Shown here piece by piece: positions 41,761-50,303 of a DNA stretch of 64,000 bases (within the stretch, counting starts at the first letter, position 1; every line of letters starts with the position of its first letter). The stretch is taken from positions 1 through 64,000 of the forward strand of contig JBBQCD010000016.1 in the NCBI GenBank assembly GCA_038318385.1. Reading direction: 5' to 3'. The notes beneath the pieces were generated by a model. It did no database searches. It saw only the letters and a program-made list of their open reading frames with translations, and was not told the origin of the DNA. The stretch comes from Schlegelella_A sp038318385. GTDB lineage: Bacteria; Pseudomonadota; Gammaproteobacteria; Burkholderiales; Burkholderiaceae_C. Both the position numbers and the translations under genes were made by a program.

Positions 41761-44370
41761 CTACACGTCGATGTTCGCCGCCCGCAGCGCATTGCTCTCG
41801 ATGAACTGGCGGCGCGGCTCGACCTCGTCGCCCATCAACATCGTGAAGACGCGGTCGGCCTCGATGGCGTCGTCGAGCTGCACGCGCAACAAGCGCCGCA
41901 CGGCCGGGTCCATCGTCGTCTCCCAGAGCTGTGCCGGGTTCATCTCGCCCAGGCCCTTGTAGCGCTGGCGCGCGACCGCGCCTTCGGCCTGCGTCAGCAG
42001 CCAGGCCATGGCCTCGCGGAAGTCGCCGACGCGGGCTTCCTTCTGGCGCTCGCCTTCGCCGCGGCGAACCACCGCCTGGTCGCCGACCAGGCCGCGGAAG
42101 GTCTCGCCGGCGGTGCTCAGCGCCTCGTAGTCGGCGCCGTGGACGAAATCGGCGCTGATGACGCTGCTCTTGACGTTGCCGTGGTGCATGCGGCTGACGC
42201 GAAGGATGTGCTTGTCGCTGCGGGTGTCGAACTCGGCCGTCACCTCGGCGTCGTGAAGCGCGGCCTTCAACGCTGCGGCTGATGCCTCGGCGGCCTCGAG
42301 CGTGTCGAGGTCCAGCGCCAGGCCGTTGGCCATGGCCCTGAGGGCCTCGACGTCCATCCAGTTGGACAGCCGCTCGACGACGTTGCGCGCAACGACGTAC
42401 TGGCGTGCCAGCGCTTCCAGCGCCTCGCCCTGCAGCTCGGCCGCACCCTCGACGCCGGTCTCGAGCTTGGCGTCCTTCAAGGCGACCTTCAGCAGGTAGG
42501 CGTCGAGCTCGTGACCGTCCTTCAAGTATTGCTCGTCCTTGCCGAACTTCACCTTGTAGAGCGGCGGCTGGGCGATGTAGATGTGACCGCGCTCGACCAG
42601 CTCGGGCATCTGCCGGAACAGGAACGTCAACAGCAGCGTGCGGATGTGGGCGCCGTCGACGTCGGCGTCGGTCATGATGATGATGCGGTGGTAGCGCAGC
42701 TTGTCGACGTTGAAGTCGTCGCCGCCCATGCCCTTGCCGATGCCGGTGCCCAGCGCGGTGATCAGCGTCAGGATCTCGTTGCTGGTCAGCAGTTTCTCGT
42801 AGCGCGCCTTCTCGACGTTGAGGATCTTGCCGCGCAGCGGCAGGATCGCCTGGAACTTGCGGTCACGCCCCTGCTTGGCCGAGCCACCGGCGGAATCGCC
42901 CTCGACGATGTAGATCTCGCACAGCGCCGGATCCTTCTCCTGGCAGTCGGCGAGCTTGCCGGGCAGGCCCATGCCGTCGAGCACGCCCTTCCTGCGCGTC
43001 ATCTCGCGTGCCTTGCGGGCGGCCTCGCGCGCGCGCGCGGCGTCGACGATCTTGCCGCAGATGATCTTGGCGTCGGCGGGGTTCTCTTCCAGGTAGTCGG
43101 CGAGCGCCCGGCTGACCACATCCTCGACCGGGCCGCGGACCTCGCTCGACACCAGCTTGTCCTTGGTCTGGCTCGAGAACTTCGGTTCCGGCACCTTCAC
43201 CGACAGCACGCAGCACAGGCCCTCTCGCATGTCGTCGCCGGTGACCTCGACCTTGGCCTTCTTGGCGAGCTCGTTGTCCTCGATGTACTTGTTGATGACG
43301 CGCGTCATCCCGGCACGCAGGCCGGTCAGGTGGGTGCCGCCGTCGCGCTGCGGGATGTTGTTGGTGAAGCAGAGGACGTTTTCGCTGTAGCCGTCGTTCC
43401 ACTGCATCGCGACTTCGGTCGTGATGATCGAGCCCTGGTCGCTGCCCTTGTCGCCGGTGGCGTGGAAGATGTTCGGGTGCAGCGTCTTCTTGCCGGTGTT
43501 GATGAACTCGACGAAGCCCTTGACGCCGCCGATGAAGGCGAAGTTGTCTTCCTTGTTGTTGCGCTCGTCGACCAGGCGGATCTTGACGCCGTTGTTCAGG
43601 AAGCTGAGCTCGCGCAGGCGCTTCGACAGAATGTCGTAGTGGAAGTCGATGTTCGAGAAGATCTCGAGATCCGGAAGGAAGTGGACCTCGGTGCCACGCT
43701 TCTCGGTCTCGCCGGTGACCTTCATCGGCGAGACCTCGTGGCCGTCGCGCAGCACGATCTCGCGATCCTGCGGCACGCCCTGCTTGAACTCCATGAAGTG
43801 GGCGACGCCGTCGCGGCGCACCGTCAGGCGCAGCCACTTCGACAGGCCGTTCACGCACGACACGCCGACGCCGTGCAGCCCGCCCGAGACCTTGTAGCTG
43901 TTCTGGTTGAACTTGCCGCCGGCGTGCAGCTCGGTCAGCGCGATCTCGGCGGCCGAGCGCTTCGGCTCGTGCTTGTCGTCCATCTTCACGCCGGTCGGGA
44001 TGCCGCGGCCGTTGTCGGTGACGCTGATCGAGTTGTCAGTGTGGATGGTGACGACGATGTCGTCGCAATAGCCGGCCAGGGCCTCGTCGATCGAGTTGTC
44101 GACGACTTCGAAGACGAGGTGGTGGAGGCCGGTGCCGTCGGAGGTGTCGCCGATGTACATGCCGGGGCGCTTGCGCACCGCCTCCAGGCCCTCGAGGATC
44201 TGGATGCTGCCTTCGCCGTAGGCCGCGCTGGCCGCGGCGTCGCTGCTCGATTTGGCCGCGGCCGCTTCGGCCAGGGCGCGGATCGCGCCTTCGTTGGCAC
44301 TGTTCGTGGCCCGGGTGGCCATGTCGGCCGGCAGGCCGCTGTCGTCGGGCTTCTTCAGGGGGTCACTCAT
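41761..44370 (-). CDS. gyrB: DNA gyrase subunit B
   Basis: An 869-residue type II topoisomerase subunit. The GHKL ATPase has VVDNSIDEALAG, TDNGRGIP and SGGLHGVGVSCVN. The transducer follows, then the Toprim domain with EGDSAGGSAKQGRDRKFQAI split around the metal Glu and DADVDGAHIRTLL. A C-terminal insertion typical of proteobacterial GyrB (about 165 residues) precedes the end, PRRQFIESNALRAANIDV. The first 50 residues are an Ala/Ser-rich extension absent from E. coli GyrB; internal Met 17 is an alternative start. The protein introduces negative supercoils with GyrA. It is third in the dnaA-dnaN-gyrB order. Confidence 0.98.
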   Translation of the reverse strand: MSDPLKKPDDSGLPADMATRATNSANEGAIRALAEAAAAKSSSDAAASAAYGEGSIQILEGLEAVRKRPGMYIGDTSDGTGLHHLVFEVVDNSIDEALAGYCDDIVVTIHTDNSISVTDNGRGIPTGVKMDDKHEPKRSAAEIALTELHAGGKFNQNSYKVSGGLHGVGVSCVNGLSKWLRLTVRRDGVAHFMEFKQGVPQDREIVLRDGHEVSPMKVTGETEKRGTEVHFLPDLEIFSNIDFHYDILSKRLRELSFLNNGVKIRLVDERNNKEDNFAFIGGVKGFVEFINTGKKTLHPNIFHATGDKGSDQGSIITTEVAMQWNDGYSENVLCFTNNIPQRDGGTHLTGLRAGMTRVINKYIEDNELAKKAKVEVTGDDMREGLCCVLSVKVPEPKFSSQTKDKLVSSEVRGPVEDVVSRALADYLEENPADAKIICGKIVDAARAREAARKAREMTRRKGVLDGMGLPGKLADCQEKDPALCEIYIVEGDSAGGSAKQGRDRKFQAILPLRGKILNVEKARYEKLLTSNEILTLITALGTGIGKGMGGDDFNVDKLRYHRIIIMTDADVDGAHIRTLLLTFLFRQMPELVERGHIYIAQPPLYKVKFGKDEQYLKDGHELDAYLLKVALKDAKLETGVEGAAELQGEALEALARQYVVARNVVERLSNWMDVEALRAMANGLALDLDTLEAAEASAAALKAALHDAEVTAEFDTRSDKHILRVSRMHHGNVKSSVISADFVHGADYEALSTAGETFRGLVGDQAVVRRGEGERQKEARVGDFREAMAWLLTQAEGAVARQRYKGLGEMNPAQLWETTMDPAVRRLLRVQLDDAIEADRVFTMLMGDEVEPRRQFIESNALRAANIDV

Positions 44371-44432
44371 CGAGCATCACATCCACGGTTCGAGCCTGGC
44401 GCCGCAGCATCCAGGACTCATTCAAAACGCTG

Positions 44433-44452
44433 CAGCGGGCCGCAGCCCGCTG
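44433..44452 (-). terminator. hairpin between dnaN and gyrB
   Basis: CAGCGGGC (44433-44440), loop CGCA, GCCCGCTG (44445-44452): a perfect eight-pair stem in the 110-base gap. On the minus strand it is followed by CAGCGTTTTGAAT, so the T run is short and displaced. It may be a weak terminator or an attenuator that lowers gyrB relative to dnaN. Confidence 0.4.
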
Positions 44453-44480
44453 TCACAGTCAGGGGTAGGAACGACTTTCC

Positions 44481-45599
44481 TCAGATGCGCATCGGCATCA
44501 CCACGTACTTGAAACCGGCCTGATCGGGCACCGTGATCAGGGCACTCGAATTGGTGTCCTGGAGTTCCATGGTCACCATGTCCTGGCTCATGTTGGTGAG
44601 GGCATCGATCAGGTAGGTGACGTTGAAACCGATCTCGATCGTGTCGCCGGAATAGTCGATCTCGAGCTCTTCCTTGGCTTCCTCCTGCTCGGCATTGCTC
44701 GAGGCGATGCGCAGGGTTCCGGGCTCGATGTTGACGCGAACGCCCTTGAACTTCTCGCTCGTCAGGATCGCGGCGCGCTGCAGGCTGGACAGCAGCGGCG
44801 CACGGCCGAGCGTGACGATGTTCTTGTGGTTCTTCGGGATGACGCGGTTGTAGTCGGGGAACTTGCCTTCGACGAGCTTGGTGACGAACTCCATGCCGCT
44901 GAAGGTGAACTTGGCCTGATTGCCGGCAAAGCGCATCTCGATCGGTGCCTCGTCGCCTTCCTTCTCGTCGCGCAGCAGCCGCTGCAGCTCCAGGACCGTC
45001 TTTCTCGGCAGGATCACCTCCTGCTTCGGGATCTCGTTGGCAAGCGTCGCCTGCGCCAGTGCTAGACGGTGCCCATCGGTGGCCACGAGGGTGAGACTCT
45101 TGCCCTCGGCCACGAACAGGATGCCGTTCAGGTAGTAGCGGATGTCGTGCACCGCCATCGCGAAGTGCACCTGATTGATCAAGCCCTTCAGCACCTTCTG
45201 CGGCACGCTGAACACCGGGCCGAAGTCGGCGGCTTCCTGGACCAGCGGAAAGTCGTCGGCCGGCAGCGTCTGCAGGGTGAAGCGGCTCTTGCCGCCCTGC
45301 AGGGTCAGCTTGTTCTGGTTCGCCGACAGGGTGACGACCTGGTCGGTCGGCATCGAGCGCAGGATGTCGATCAGCTTGCGCGCGCCGACGGTGGCGGCGA
45401 AGTTGCCGCTGTCGCCGTTGAGTTCGGCTGTCGTCCGCACCTGGATCTCGAGATCGCTGGTCGTCAGCTCGACCTGCGGCCCCGTCTTCCTGATCAGCAC
45501 GTTGGCCAGGATCGGCAGCGTGTGGCGCCGCTCGACGATGCCGGAGACCGCTTGCAGCGCACTCAGGAATTTTTCCTGCGGAGCTTTCAGGACAATCAT
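44481..45599 (-). CDS. dnaN: DNA polymerase III beta subunit (sliding clamp)
   Basis: A 372-residue clamp protein. LQAVSGIVERRHTLPILANVLI at the start and YVVMPMRI at the end are diagnostic, with the three-domain length expected. It clamps the polymerase to DNA and binds client motifs in the pocket near the C-terminus. GAGAGG lies before its ATG. It is downstream of dnaA with a 232-base gap carrying DnaA-box-like sites. Confidence 0.99.
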   Translation of the reverse strand: MIVLKAPQEKFLSALQAVSGIVERRHTLPILANVLIRKTGPQVELTTSDLEIQVRTTAELNGDSGNFAATVGARKLIDILRSMPTDQVVTLSANQNKLTLQGGKSRFTLQTLPADDFPLVQEAADFGPVFSVPQKVLKGLINQVHFAMAVHDIRYYLNGILFVAEGKSLTLVATDGHRLALAQATLANEIPKQEVILPRKTVLELQRLLRDEKEGDEAPIEMRFAGNQAKFTFSGMEFVTKLVEGKFPDYNRVIPKNHKNIVTLGRAPLLSSLQRAAILTSEKFKGVRVNIEPGTLRIASSNAEQEEAKEELEIDYSGDTIEIGFNVTYLIDALTNMSQDMVTMELQDTNSSALITVPDQAGFKYVVMPMRI

Positions 45600-45643
45600 T
45601 TCAACCTCTCAACTTAGTCTTAGTAGTAGAGAACGACGTTTTC

Positions 45644-45769
45644 TGTGGACAACCCGATTTTCGCCTGTTCCGTCAGGCAGTTAGTCGGTGTGCAAGCACG
45701 GTACGGAGCACTGTTTCGAACCGCAGCGGAGGCGAACAACTTCGGTTCGGCGTCCTGTCCTGTGGACAG
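45644..45769. promoter_or_regulatory. DnaA-box-like sites in the dnaA-dnaN gap
   Basis: On the minus strand TTGTCCACA (complement of 45644-45652) and CTGTCCACA (complement of 45761-45769) differ from the consensus TTATNCACA at one or two positions. TTGTCCCCA at 45789-45797 is a poorer copy. The sequence near dnaN (45601-45640) is locally AT-rich and has a TTAGT short repeat. The gap may hold the dnaN promoter under DnaA control or part of the origin. Confidence 0.5.
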
Positions 45770-45831
45770 GTGGTGACTTGTTGGAAACTTGTCCCCAGGG
45801 TTCTCGCTTGACAGGATCGTTCGCACCGGTC

Positions 45832-47259
45832 TCAACCCTTGAGCGTCTGCTCGAGCACGTGCAACTGCTGGTTCAACTCGGAGTTCTTCTGGCGCTCGGC
45901 CGAGATCTTGCGAACCGCGTGCAGAACGGTCGTGTGGTCGCGGCCACCGAAGAGCTCGCCGATCTCGGGCAGACTCTTCTGGGTCATTTCCTTGGCCAGG
46001 TACATCGCGATCTGGCGCGGCCGGGCGATCGAGGCCGGACGCTTCTTCGAGTACATGTCGGCGACCTTGATCTTGTAGAAATCGGCGCAGGTCTTCTGGA
46101 TGTTCTCGACGCCGACCTGGCGGTTCTGGATCGACAACAGGTCCTTCAGGGCCTCGCGTGCCAGCTGGATGTTGATGTCCTTGTGGCTGAAGCGCGAGTA
46201 GGCGAGGATCTTGCGCAGCGCTCCTTCGAGCTCGCGCACGTTGGCGCGCACGTTCTTGGCGACGAAGAAGGCCACGTCCTCGGGCATCGCCGTGGCCTCG
46301 AGCTCGGCCTTGCGCATCAGGATGGCCACGCGCATCTCGAGCTCCGGCGGCTCGATCGCGACGGTCAGGCCGGCGTCGAAGCGCGAGGTGAGCCGCTCGT
46401 CGATATCCACCAGCCCTTTCGGGTAGGTGTCGCTGGTCATGATGATGTGCGCACGCTTGGCCAGCAACGCTTCGAAGGCGTTGAAGAACTCCTCCTGCGT
46501 GCGCTCCTTGCCGGCGAAGAACTGGACATCGTCGATCAGCAGCAGGTCGAGCTGGTGGTATTTGGCCTTGAGCTCGTCGAAGGTCTTGCGCTGGTAGTTC
46601 TTGACGACGTCGGTGATGAACTGCTCGGCGTGGAGGTAGAGGATCCGGGCGTCGGGACGGTCGGCCAGCAACGCGTTGCCCACGGCATGGATCAGATGGG
46701 TCTTGCCCAGGCCCACGCCGCCATAGATGAAGAGCGGGTTGTACATCTGCCCCGGGGCGCCCGCCACGTGGAGGGCGGCCGTCCGGGCCATCTGGTTGGC
46801 CCGCCCCGGCACGAGGGTGTCGAAGGTCAGGAGCGGGTTGAGGCGGCTGCGCGACGGCTGGACACTGGTCGAAGCGGATGCTGCGGCCGACGGGAAGGCC
46901 GGAGCGGCGCTGTTGACGAACGTGCCGACATGCGCAGCGCCGTTGACGGCTCGAAGCGGAGAAGACCCGGCCGTCGCCGCGCCGGCGCTGTTCGTGCCGT
47001 CCCGCGGCGCCAGCGTGACGTCGAGCCGCACCGGCTTGCCGGCGAGTTCGCTCAGGACCGATTCGATGCGACCGGCGTACTGGTTTCGGATCCAGTCGAG
47101 CTTGAAGCGGTTCGGTACGCGCACCGTGACCAAGGCGCCGGCGGCGCCCTGGTCGGTGACTTCGGCGGCTGGCAGCGGGCGGATCCAGGTGTTGAACTGC
47201 TGTTCCGGCAGTTCGGAAGCAAGGCGTTCGCAGCCGCGCTGCCAAAGGTCAATACTCAT
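45832..47259 (-). CDS. dnaA: chromosomal replication initiator DnaA
   Basis: A 475-residue AAA+ initiator. Domain I begins MSIDLWQRGCERLASELPEQ; a Ser/Ala-rich domain II spans about 85-140; domain III has NPLFIYGGVGLGKTHLIHAVGN (Walker A GGVGLGKTH), LLLIDDVQFFAGKERTQEEF (Walker B) and SRFDAGLTVAIEPPE; domain IV ends with the DNA-binding signature FGGRDHTTVLHAVRKI. ATG 47257-47259 is chosen by family alignment, although the frame is open to 47709. No clear ribosome site precedes it. A candidate -10 (TACAAT, complement of 47288-47293) and a perfect DnaA box lie upstream, suggesting autoregulation. Confidence 0.98.
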   Translation of the reverse strand: MSIDLWQRGCERLASELPEQQFNTWIRPLPAAEVTDQGAAGALVTVRVPNRFKLDWIRNQYAGRIESVLSELAGKPVRLDVTLAPRDGTNSAGAATAGSSPLRAVNGAAHVGTFVNSAAPAFPSAAASASTSVQPSRSRLNPLLTFDTLVPGRANQMARTAALHVAGAPGQMYNPLFIYGGVGLGKTHLIHAVGNALLADRPDARILYLHAEQFITDVVKNYQRKTFDELKAKYHQLDLLLIDDVQFFAGKERTQEEFFNAFEALLAKRAHIIMTSDTYPKGLVDIDERLTSRFDAGLTVAIEPPELEMRVAILMRKAELEATAMPEDVAFFVAKNVRANVRELEGALRKILAYSRFSHKDINIQLAREALKDLLSIQNRQVGVENIQKTCADFYKIKVADMYSKKRPASIARPRQIAMYLAKEMTQKSLPEIGELFGGRDHTTVLHAVRKISAERQKNSELNQQLHVLEQTLKG

Positions 47260-47536
47260 TGTGGAGAAGTGCTTTCGAAGCGGGTCGATTGTATGCCGGC
47301 GAGGGCCCGGCGAACGAGGGTTATCCACAGTTTTCAAAGGGCAGACCGCGGGTTCAGTGCCTCTCCCCTTACTGTGACGCGCCGGATGGTTGACGCCCGT
47401 GGCTCGTTTGGGTCTAAAATCGTCGGTTCCCCGAAGCATGCTCCCCGAAGAGCCCGGCTGTTCCAGCCGCTTCGGCCAGCATCGCGGCGCGTGCCAGACG
47501 GCATTCGGCGCCCGACCCCTCTGAAGCGGACTGATC
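47260..47536. other. dnaA-rpmH intergenic region, candidate replication origin
   Basis: This 277-base divergent gap holds one perfect DnaA box, TTATCCACA, at 47321-47329, followed by TTTTCAAA. On the plus strand TTGACG (47390-47395) and a -10-like TCTAAA (47413-47418, 17-base spacer) probably drive rpmH. The leader contains TCCCCGAAG twice (47428-47436, 47442-47450). Gene directions turn outward here, as expected at an origin. One box alone is few for oriC; additional box-like sites occur inside rnpA and in the dnaA-dnaN gap. Confidence 0.55.
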
Positions 47537-47671
47537 ATGAAACGCACGTACCAAGCCTCAAAAGTTCGCCGCGCACGCACGCACGGCTTCCTCGTCCGCA
47601 TGAAGACCCGCGGGGGCCGTGCCGTGATCAACGCCCGTCGCGCCAAGGGTCGAAAGCGTCTGGCCGTCTGA
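47537..47671 (+). CDS. rpmH: 50S ribosomal protein L34
   Basis: A 44-residue, very basic ribosomal protein. MKRTYQASKVRRARTHGF and the end GRAVINARRAKGRKRLAV are diagnostic; standard length. The start is ATG 47537. It is divergent from dnaA and is followed by rnpA after 22 bases, the classic rpmH-rnpA arrangement. Confidence 0.98.
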   Translation: MKRTYQASKVRRARTHGFLVRMKTRGGRAVINARRAKGRKRLAV

Positions 47672-47693
47672 GTCGGCGTCGCCTCGCGCGTCC

Positions 47694-48224
47694 GTGAGCG
47701 TCGAGGCACCAGCCGCGCCGATCGGCCGCCTCGTGCGTTCCGTCGATTTCGAGCGCGTGCTCCGCAACCGCAGCCGGTCCCAGAGCGTGCATTTCGCTTT
47801 GCACCACCTCGCCGACAGGCCGCGAGCCGCCCGCCGGCCCGATTGTCGACCGGTTACAGACAAGTTATCAACAGGGAGGTCCACAGACTTGTCACCCGCT
47901 GTGGATGACTTTCCTTTTGAAGGCGCCGTCGAACCTCTGGCGAGCCCCTCTGTCGGCGCGCTGGGCTTGTGGTTCGGAGCCGTGGTACCGAAGCGCCATG
48001 CGCGCCGCGCGGTCACCCGGACCTTGTTGAAGCGGCAGATCCGGGCTGCGATGACGGCGCATGTCGCCGACCTGCCGAACGGACTCTGGGTCGTGCGTCT
48101 GCGGGCCCCGTTCGATCGCGTCGCGTTTCCGAGCGCGGCGTCGCCGGCTCTGCAACGCGCCGCCCGCGACGAGCTCGAAGCGCTGCTGGCGCGTACCGCA
48201 GCGTCGCCGGGCGCCTCGAACTGA
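47694..48224 (+). CDS. rnpA: ribonuclease P protein component
   Basis: A 176-residue RNase P protein, which helps the RNA subunit mature tRNA 5' ends. The core motif is VVPKRHARRAVTRTLLKRQIR, with the F at DFERVLRNRSRSQSVHFAL in the N-terminal part. The protein is longer than E. coli RnpA (119 residues) because of a segment of about 45 residues (roughly 43-90) between the first strand and the RNR motif, plus a C-terminal tail. The DNA of that insert contains DnaA-box-like sites. The start is GTG 47694. yidD follows after ten bases. Confidence 0.93.
   Translation: MSVEAPAAPIGRLVRSVDFERVLRNRSRSQSVHFALHHLADRPRAARRPDCRPVTDKLSTGRSTDLSPAVDDFPFEGAVEPLASPSVGALGLWFGAVVPKRHARRAVTRTLLKRQIRAAMTAHVADLPNGLWVVRLRAPFDRVAFPSAASPALQRAARDELEALLARTAASPGASN
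47865..47908. promoter_or_regulatory. DnaA-box-like pair inside rnpA
   Basis: TTATCAACA (47865-47873, plus strand) and TCATCCACA (complement of 47900-47908) each differ from TTATCCACA by one base, face each other and lie 26 bases apart. They fall in the insert of rnpA, about 540 bases from the perfect box at 47321. Confidence 0.4.
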
Positions 48225-48234
48225 GCCCCTGCCC

Positions 48235-48552
48235 ATGCCGACCGGTCTACGACAACTTCCCAAGCGCCTGCTGATGGCTCTGGTCCGCGGCTACCGGCTG
48301 TTGTTGAGCCCCTGGCTCGGCAGTTCATGCCGGTTCGAGCCGACCTGTTCGCGCTATGCCCTCGATGCGCTCGACCGCCATGGCGCCACGGCCGGCACCT
48401 GCCTTACGCTTGCGCGCATCGGCCGCTGCCATCCGTGGTGCGCCGGTGGCCACGATCCCGTTCCGCAGGAGCTCCCGCGGCTCTTCGCCTTCATGACATC
48501 CCGCGCCGCCGACCGCGCGCCCTCCCATCCGACCGAGAAGACCGCCCCATGA
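48235..48552 (+). CDS. yidD: membrane protein insertion efficiency factor
   Basis: A 105-residue protein of the YidD (haemolytic/UPF0161) family: MALVRGYRLLLSPWLGSSCRFEPTCSRYALDAL split across the conserved block, with Cys-x-PTCS-Y, then RIGRCHPWCAGGHDPVP. The family helps YidC insert proteins in the inner membrane from the cytoplasmic face. The last bases overlap the yidC start (ATGA). Confidence 0.94.
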   Translation: MPTGLRQLPKRLLMALVRGYRLLLSPWLGSSCRFEPTCSRYALDALDRHGATAGTCLTLARIGRCHPWCAGGHDPVPQELPRLFAFMTSRAADRAPSHPTEKTAP

Positions 48553-50273
48553 CCGATATTCGCCGCACCATCCTGTGGGTGGTGTTCTCGATGTCCCTGT
48601 TCCTGATCTGGGACGCCTGGCAGAAGCACAACGGTCAGCCGTCGTTCTTCAGCCCGGCGCCCACCGCCAAGCCGGCAGCGGTCGGAGCGGCACCCGGGAC
48701 GTCCCCGGGCGCCGCTCCCGGTGCGGTGCCGGTACCGTCGGGGGCCTTGCCGGCGAATGCCGGCGCGGTGACGGCGGCGGCTCCGCCGACTGCCATCGTC
48801 GCCGGTGCGCCGAGCGGCGAGAAGGTGACGATCACCACCGACCTCGTCAAGGCGACGATCGACAGCATCGGCGGCACGCTCGATCGCACCGAGCTGCTCA
48901 AGCAGGTCGACCCGTTCGATCCGAAGCAGAACGTGGTGCTGCTCGACCGATCCGCGCATCGACTGTATGTGGCCCAGACCGGCCTCGTGCCGCCGGCAGG
49001 CGGCGCCGGATTGCCGAATCACCTGACCCCGATGACCATCGTGCCCGGACCGCGCACCCTCGAGGCGGGCCAGAACGAACTCCAGGTGAAGTTCGAAAGC
49101 GCCGTGGTCGGCGGGGTCAAGCTCGTCAAGACCTACACCTTCCACCGTGGCAGCTACGTCATCGACGTCGGATTCCAGGTCCTCAACGAGTCGGCCGCAG
49201 CGGTGGACCCGAGGCTCTACCTGCAACTGGTGCGCGACGGCAACGCGCCCGAGGGCGAGTCGAGCTTCTATTTCACCTTCACCGGCCCGGCGATCTACAC
49301 CGACAGCGCCAAGTTCAAGAAGATCGACTTCAAGAGCATCGAGAAGCACAAGCCCGGCGAGAAGCCGGATCACGAAACGGTCGCCGACAACGGCTGGGTC
49401 GCGATGGTGCAGCACTACTTCGCCTCCGCCTGGCTGATCGACAAGTCCGGGGCGAAGCCGCAGCCGCGCGAGTTCTATACCGGCAAGGTCGATACCAACA
49501 CGTACTCGGTCGGCGAGTTCGTGCCGCTCGGCGAGATCGCGCCAGGCGCTTCGAAGACGTTCGATGCGCGGCTCTTCATCGGCCCGCAGGAAGAGAACAA
49601 GCTCGAAGCGATCGCCCCAGGTCTGGAACTCGTCAAGGACTACGGCTGGTTCACGATCCTCGCCAAGCCGCTGTTCTGGCTGCTCACGCAGCTCCACAAG
49701 CTCATCGGCAACTGGGGCTGGGCCATCGTCGGGCTCGTGGTGCTGCTGAAGATCGCCTTCTTCTGGCTCAACGCCACCGCCTACCGGTCGATGGCGAAGA
49801 TGAAGGCGATCAATCCGAAGATCATGGAGATGCGCGAGCGGCTCAAGGACAAGCCGCAGCAGATGCAGCAGGAGATGATGCGCATCTACCGCGAGGAGAA
49901 GGTCAACCCGCTCGGCGGCTGCCTGCCGATCGTCGCCCAGATGCCGTTCTTCATCGCGCTCTACTGGGTGCTGCTGTCCAGCGTCGAGATGCGGCACGCG
50001 CCGTGGATCGGCTGGATTACCGACCTCTCGGCCAAGGATCCGTTCTTCATCCTGCCGCTGCTGATGACGGCCACCAGCGTGTTCCAGGTCTGGCTCAACC
50101 CGACGCCGCCGGATCCGGTGCAAGCCAAGATGATGTGGATCATGCCGCTCGTCTTCTCGGTGATGTTCTTCTTCTTCCCGGCGGGGCTGGTGCTGTACTG
50201 GCTCACCAACAATATCCTGTCGATCGCGCAGCAGTGGCTGATCAACAAGAAGCTCGGCGTGCTCGGCAAGTAG
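48549..50273 (+). CDS. yidC: membrane protein insertase YidC
   Basis: A 574-residue Gram-negative-type YidC. One N-terminal helix (ILWVVFSMSLFLIWDAW) is followed by a Pro/Ala-rich linker, the large periplasmic domain and a five-helix insertase core with NWGWAIVGLVVLLKIAFFWL, MKAINPKIMEMRERLKD, NPLGGCLPIVAQMPFFIALY and TNNILSIAQQWLINKKLG. It inserts and folds inner-membrane proteins alone or with Sec. Order rpmH-rnpA-yidD-yidC-mnmE is conserved in proteobacteria. Confidence 0.97.
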   Translation: MTDIRRTILWVVFSMSLFLIWDAWQKHNGQPSFFSPAPTAKPAAVGAAPGTSPGAAPGAVPVPSGALPANAGAVTAAAPPTAIVAGAPSGEKVTITTDLVKATIDSIGGTLDRTELLKQVDPFDPKQNVVLLDRSAHRLYVAQTGLVPPAGGAGLPNHLTPMTIVPGPRTLEAGQNELQVKFESAVVGGVKLVKTYTFHRGSYVIDVGFQVLNESAAAVDPRLYLQLVRDGNAPEGESSFYFTFTGPAIYTDSAKFKKIDFKSIEKHKPGEKPDHETVADNGWVAMVQHYFASAWLIDKSGAKPQPREFYTGKVDTNTYSVGEFVPLGEIAPGASKTFDARLFIGPQEENKLEAIAPGLELVKDYGWFTILAKPLFWLLTQLHKLIGNWGWAIVGLVVLLKIAFFWLNATAYRSMAKMKAINPKIMEMRERLKDKPQQMQQEMMRIYREEKVNPLGGCLPIVAQMPFFIALYWVLLSSVEMRHAPWIGWITDLSAKDPFFILPLLMTATSVFQVWLNPTPPDPVQAKMMWIMPLVFSVMFFFFPAGLVLYWLTNNILSIAQQWLINKKLGVLGK

Positions 50274-50303
50274 CGCGCTGAAGCGGCGCGCCGGAATCCG
50301 CGC

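Noticed and set aside
44380..44400. GGTTCGAGCC resembling a tRNA T-arm
   Set aside because: No acceptor stem, D-arm or anticodon stem can be built around it.
42511..44523. 670-residue plus-strand frame opposite gyrB
   Set aside because: Shadow of gyrB; composition and lack of motifs argue against a second gene.
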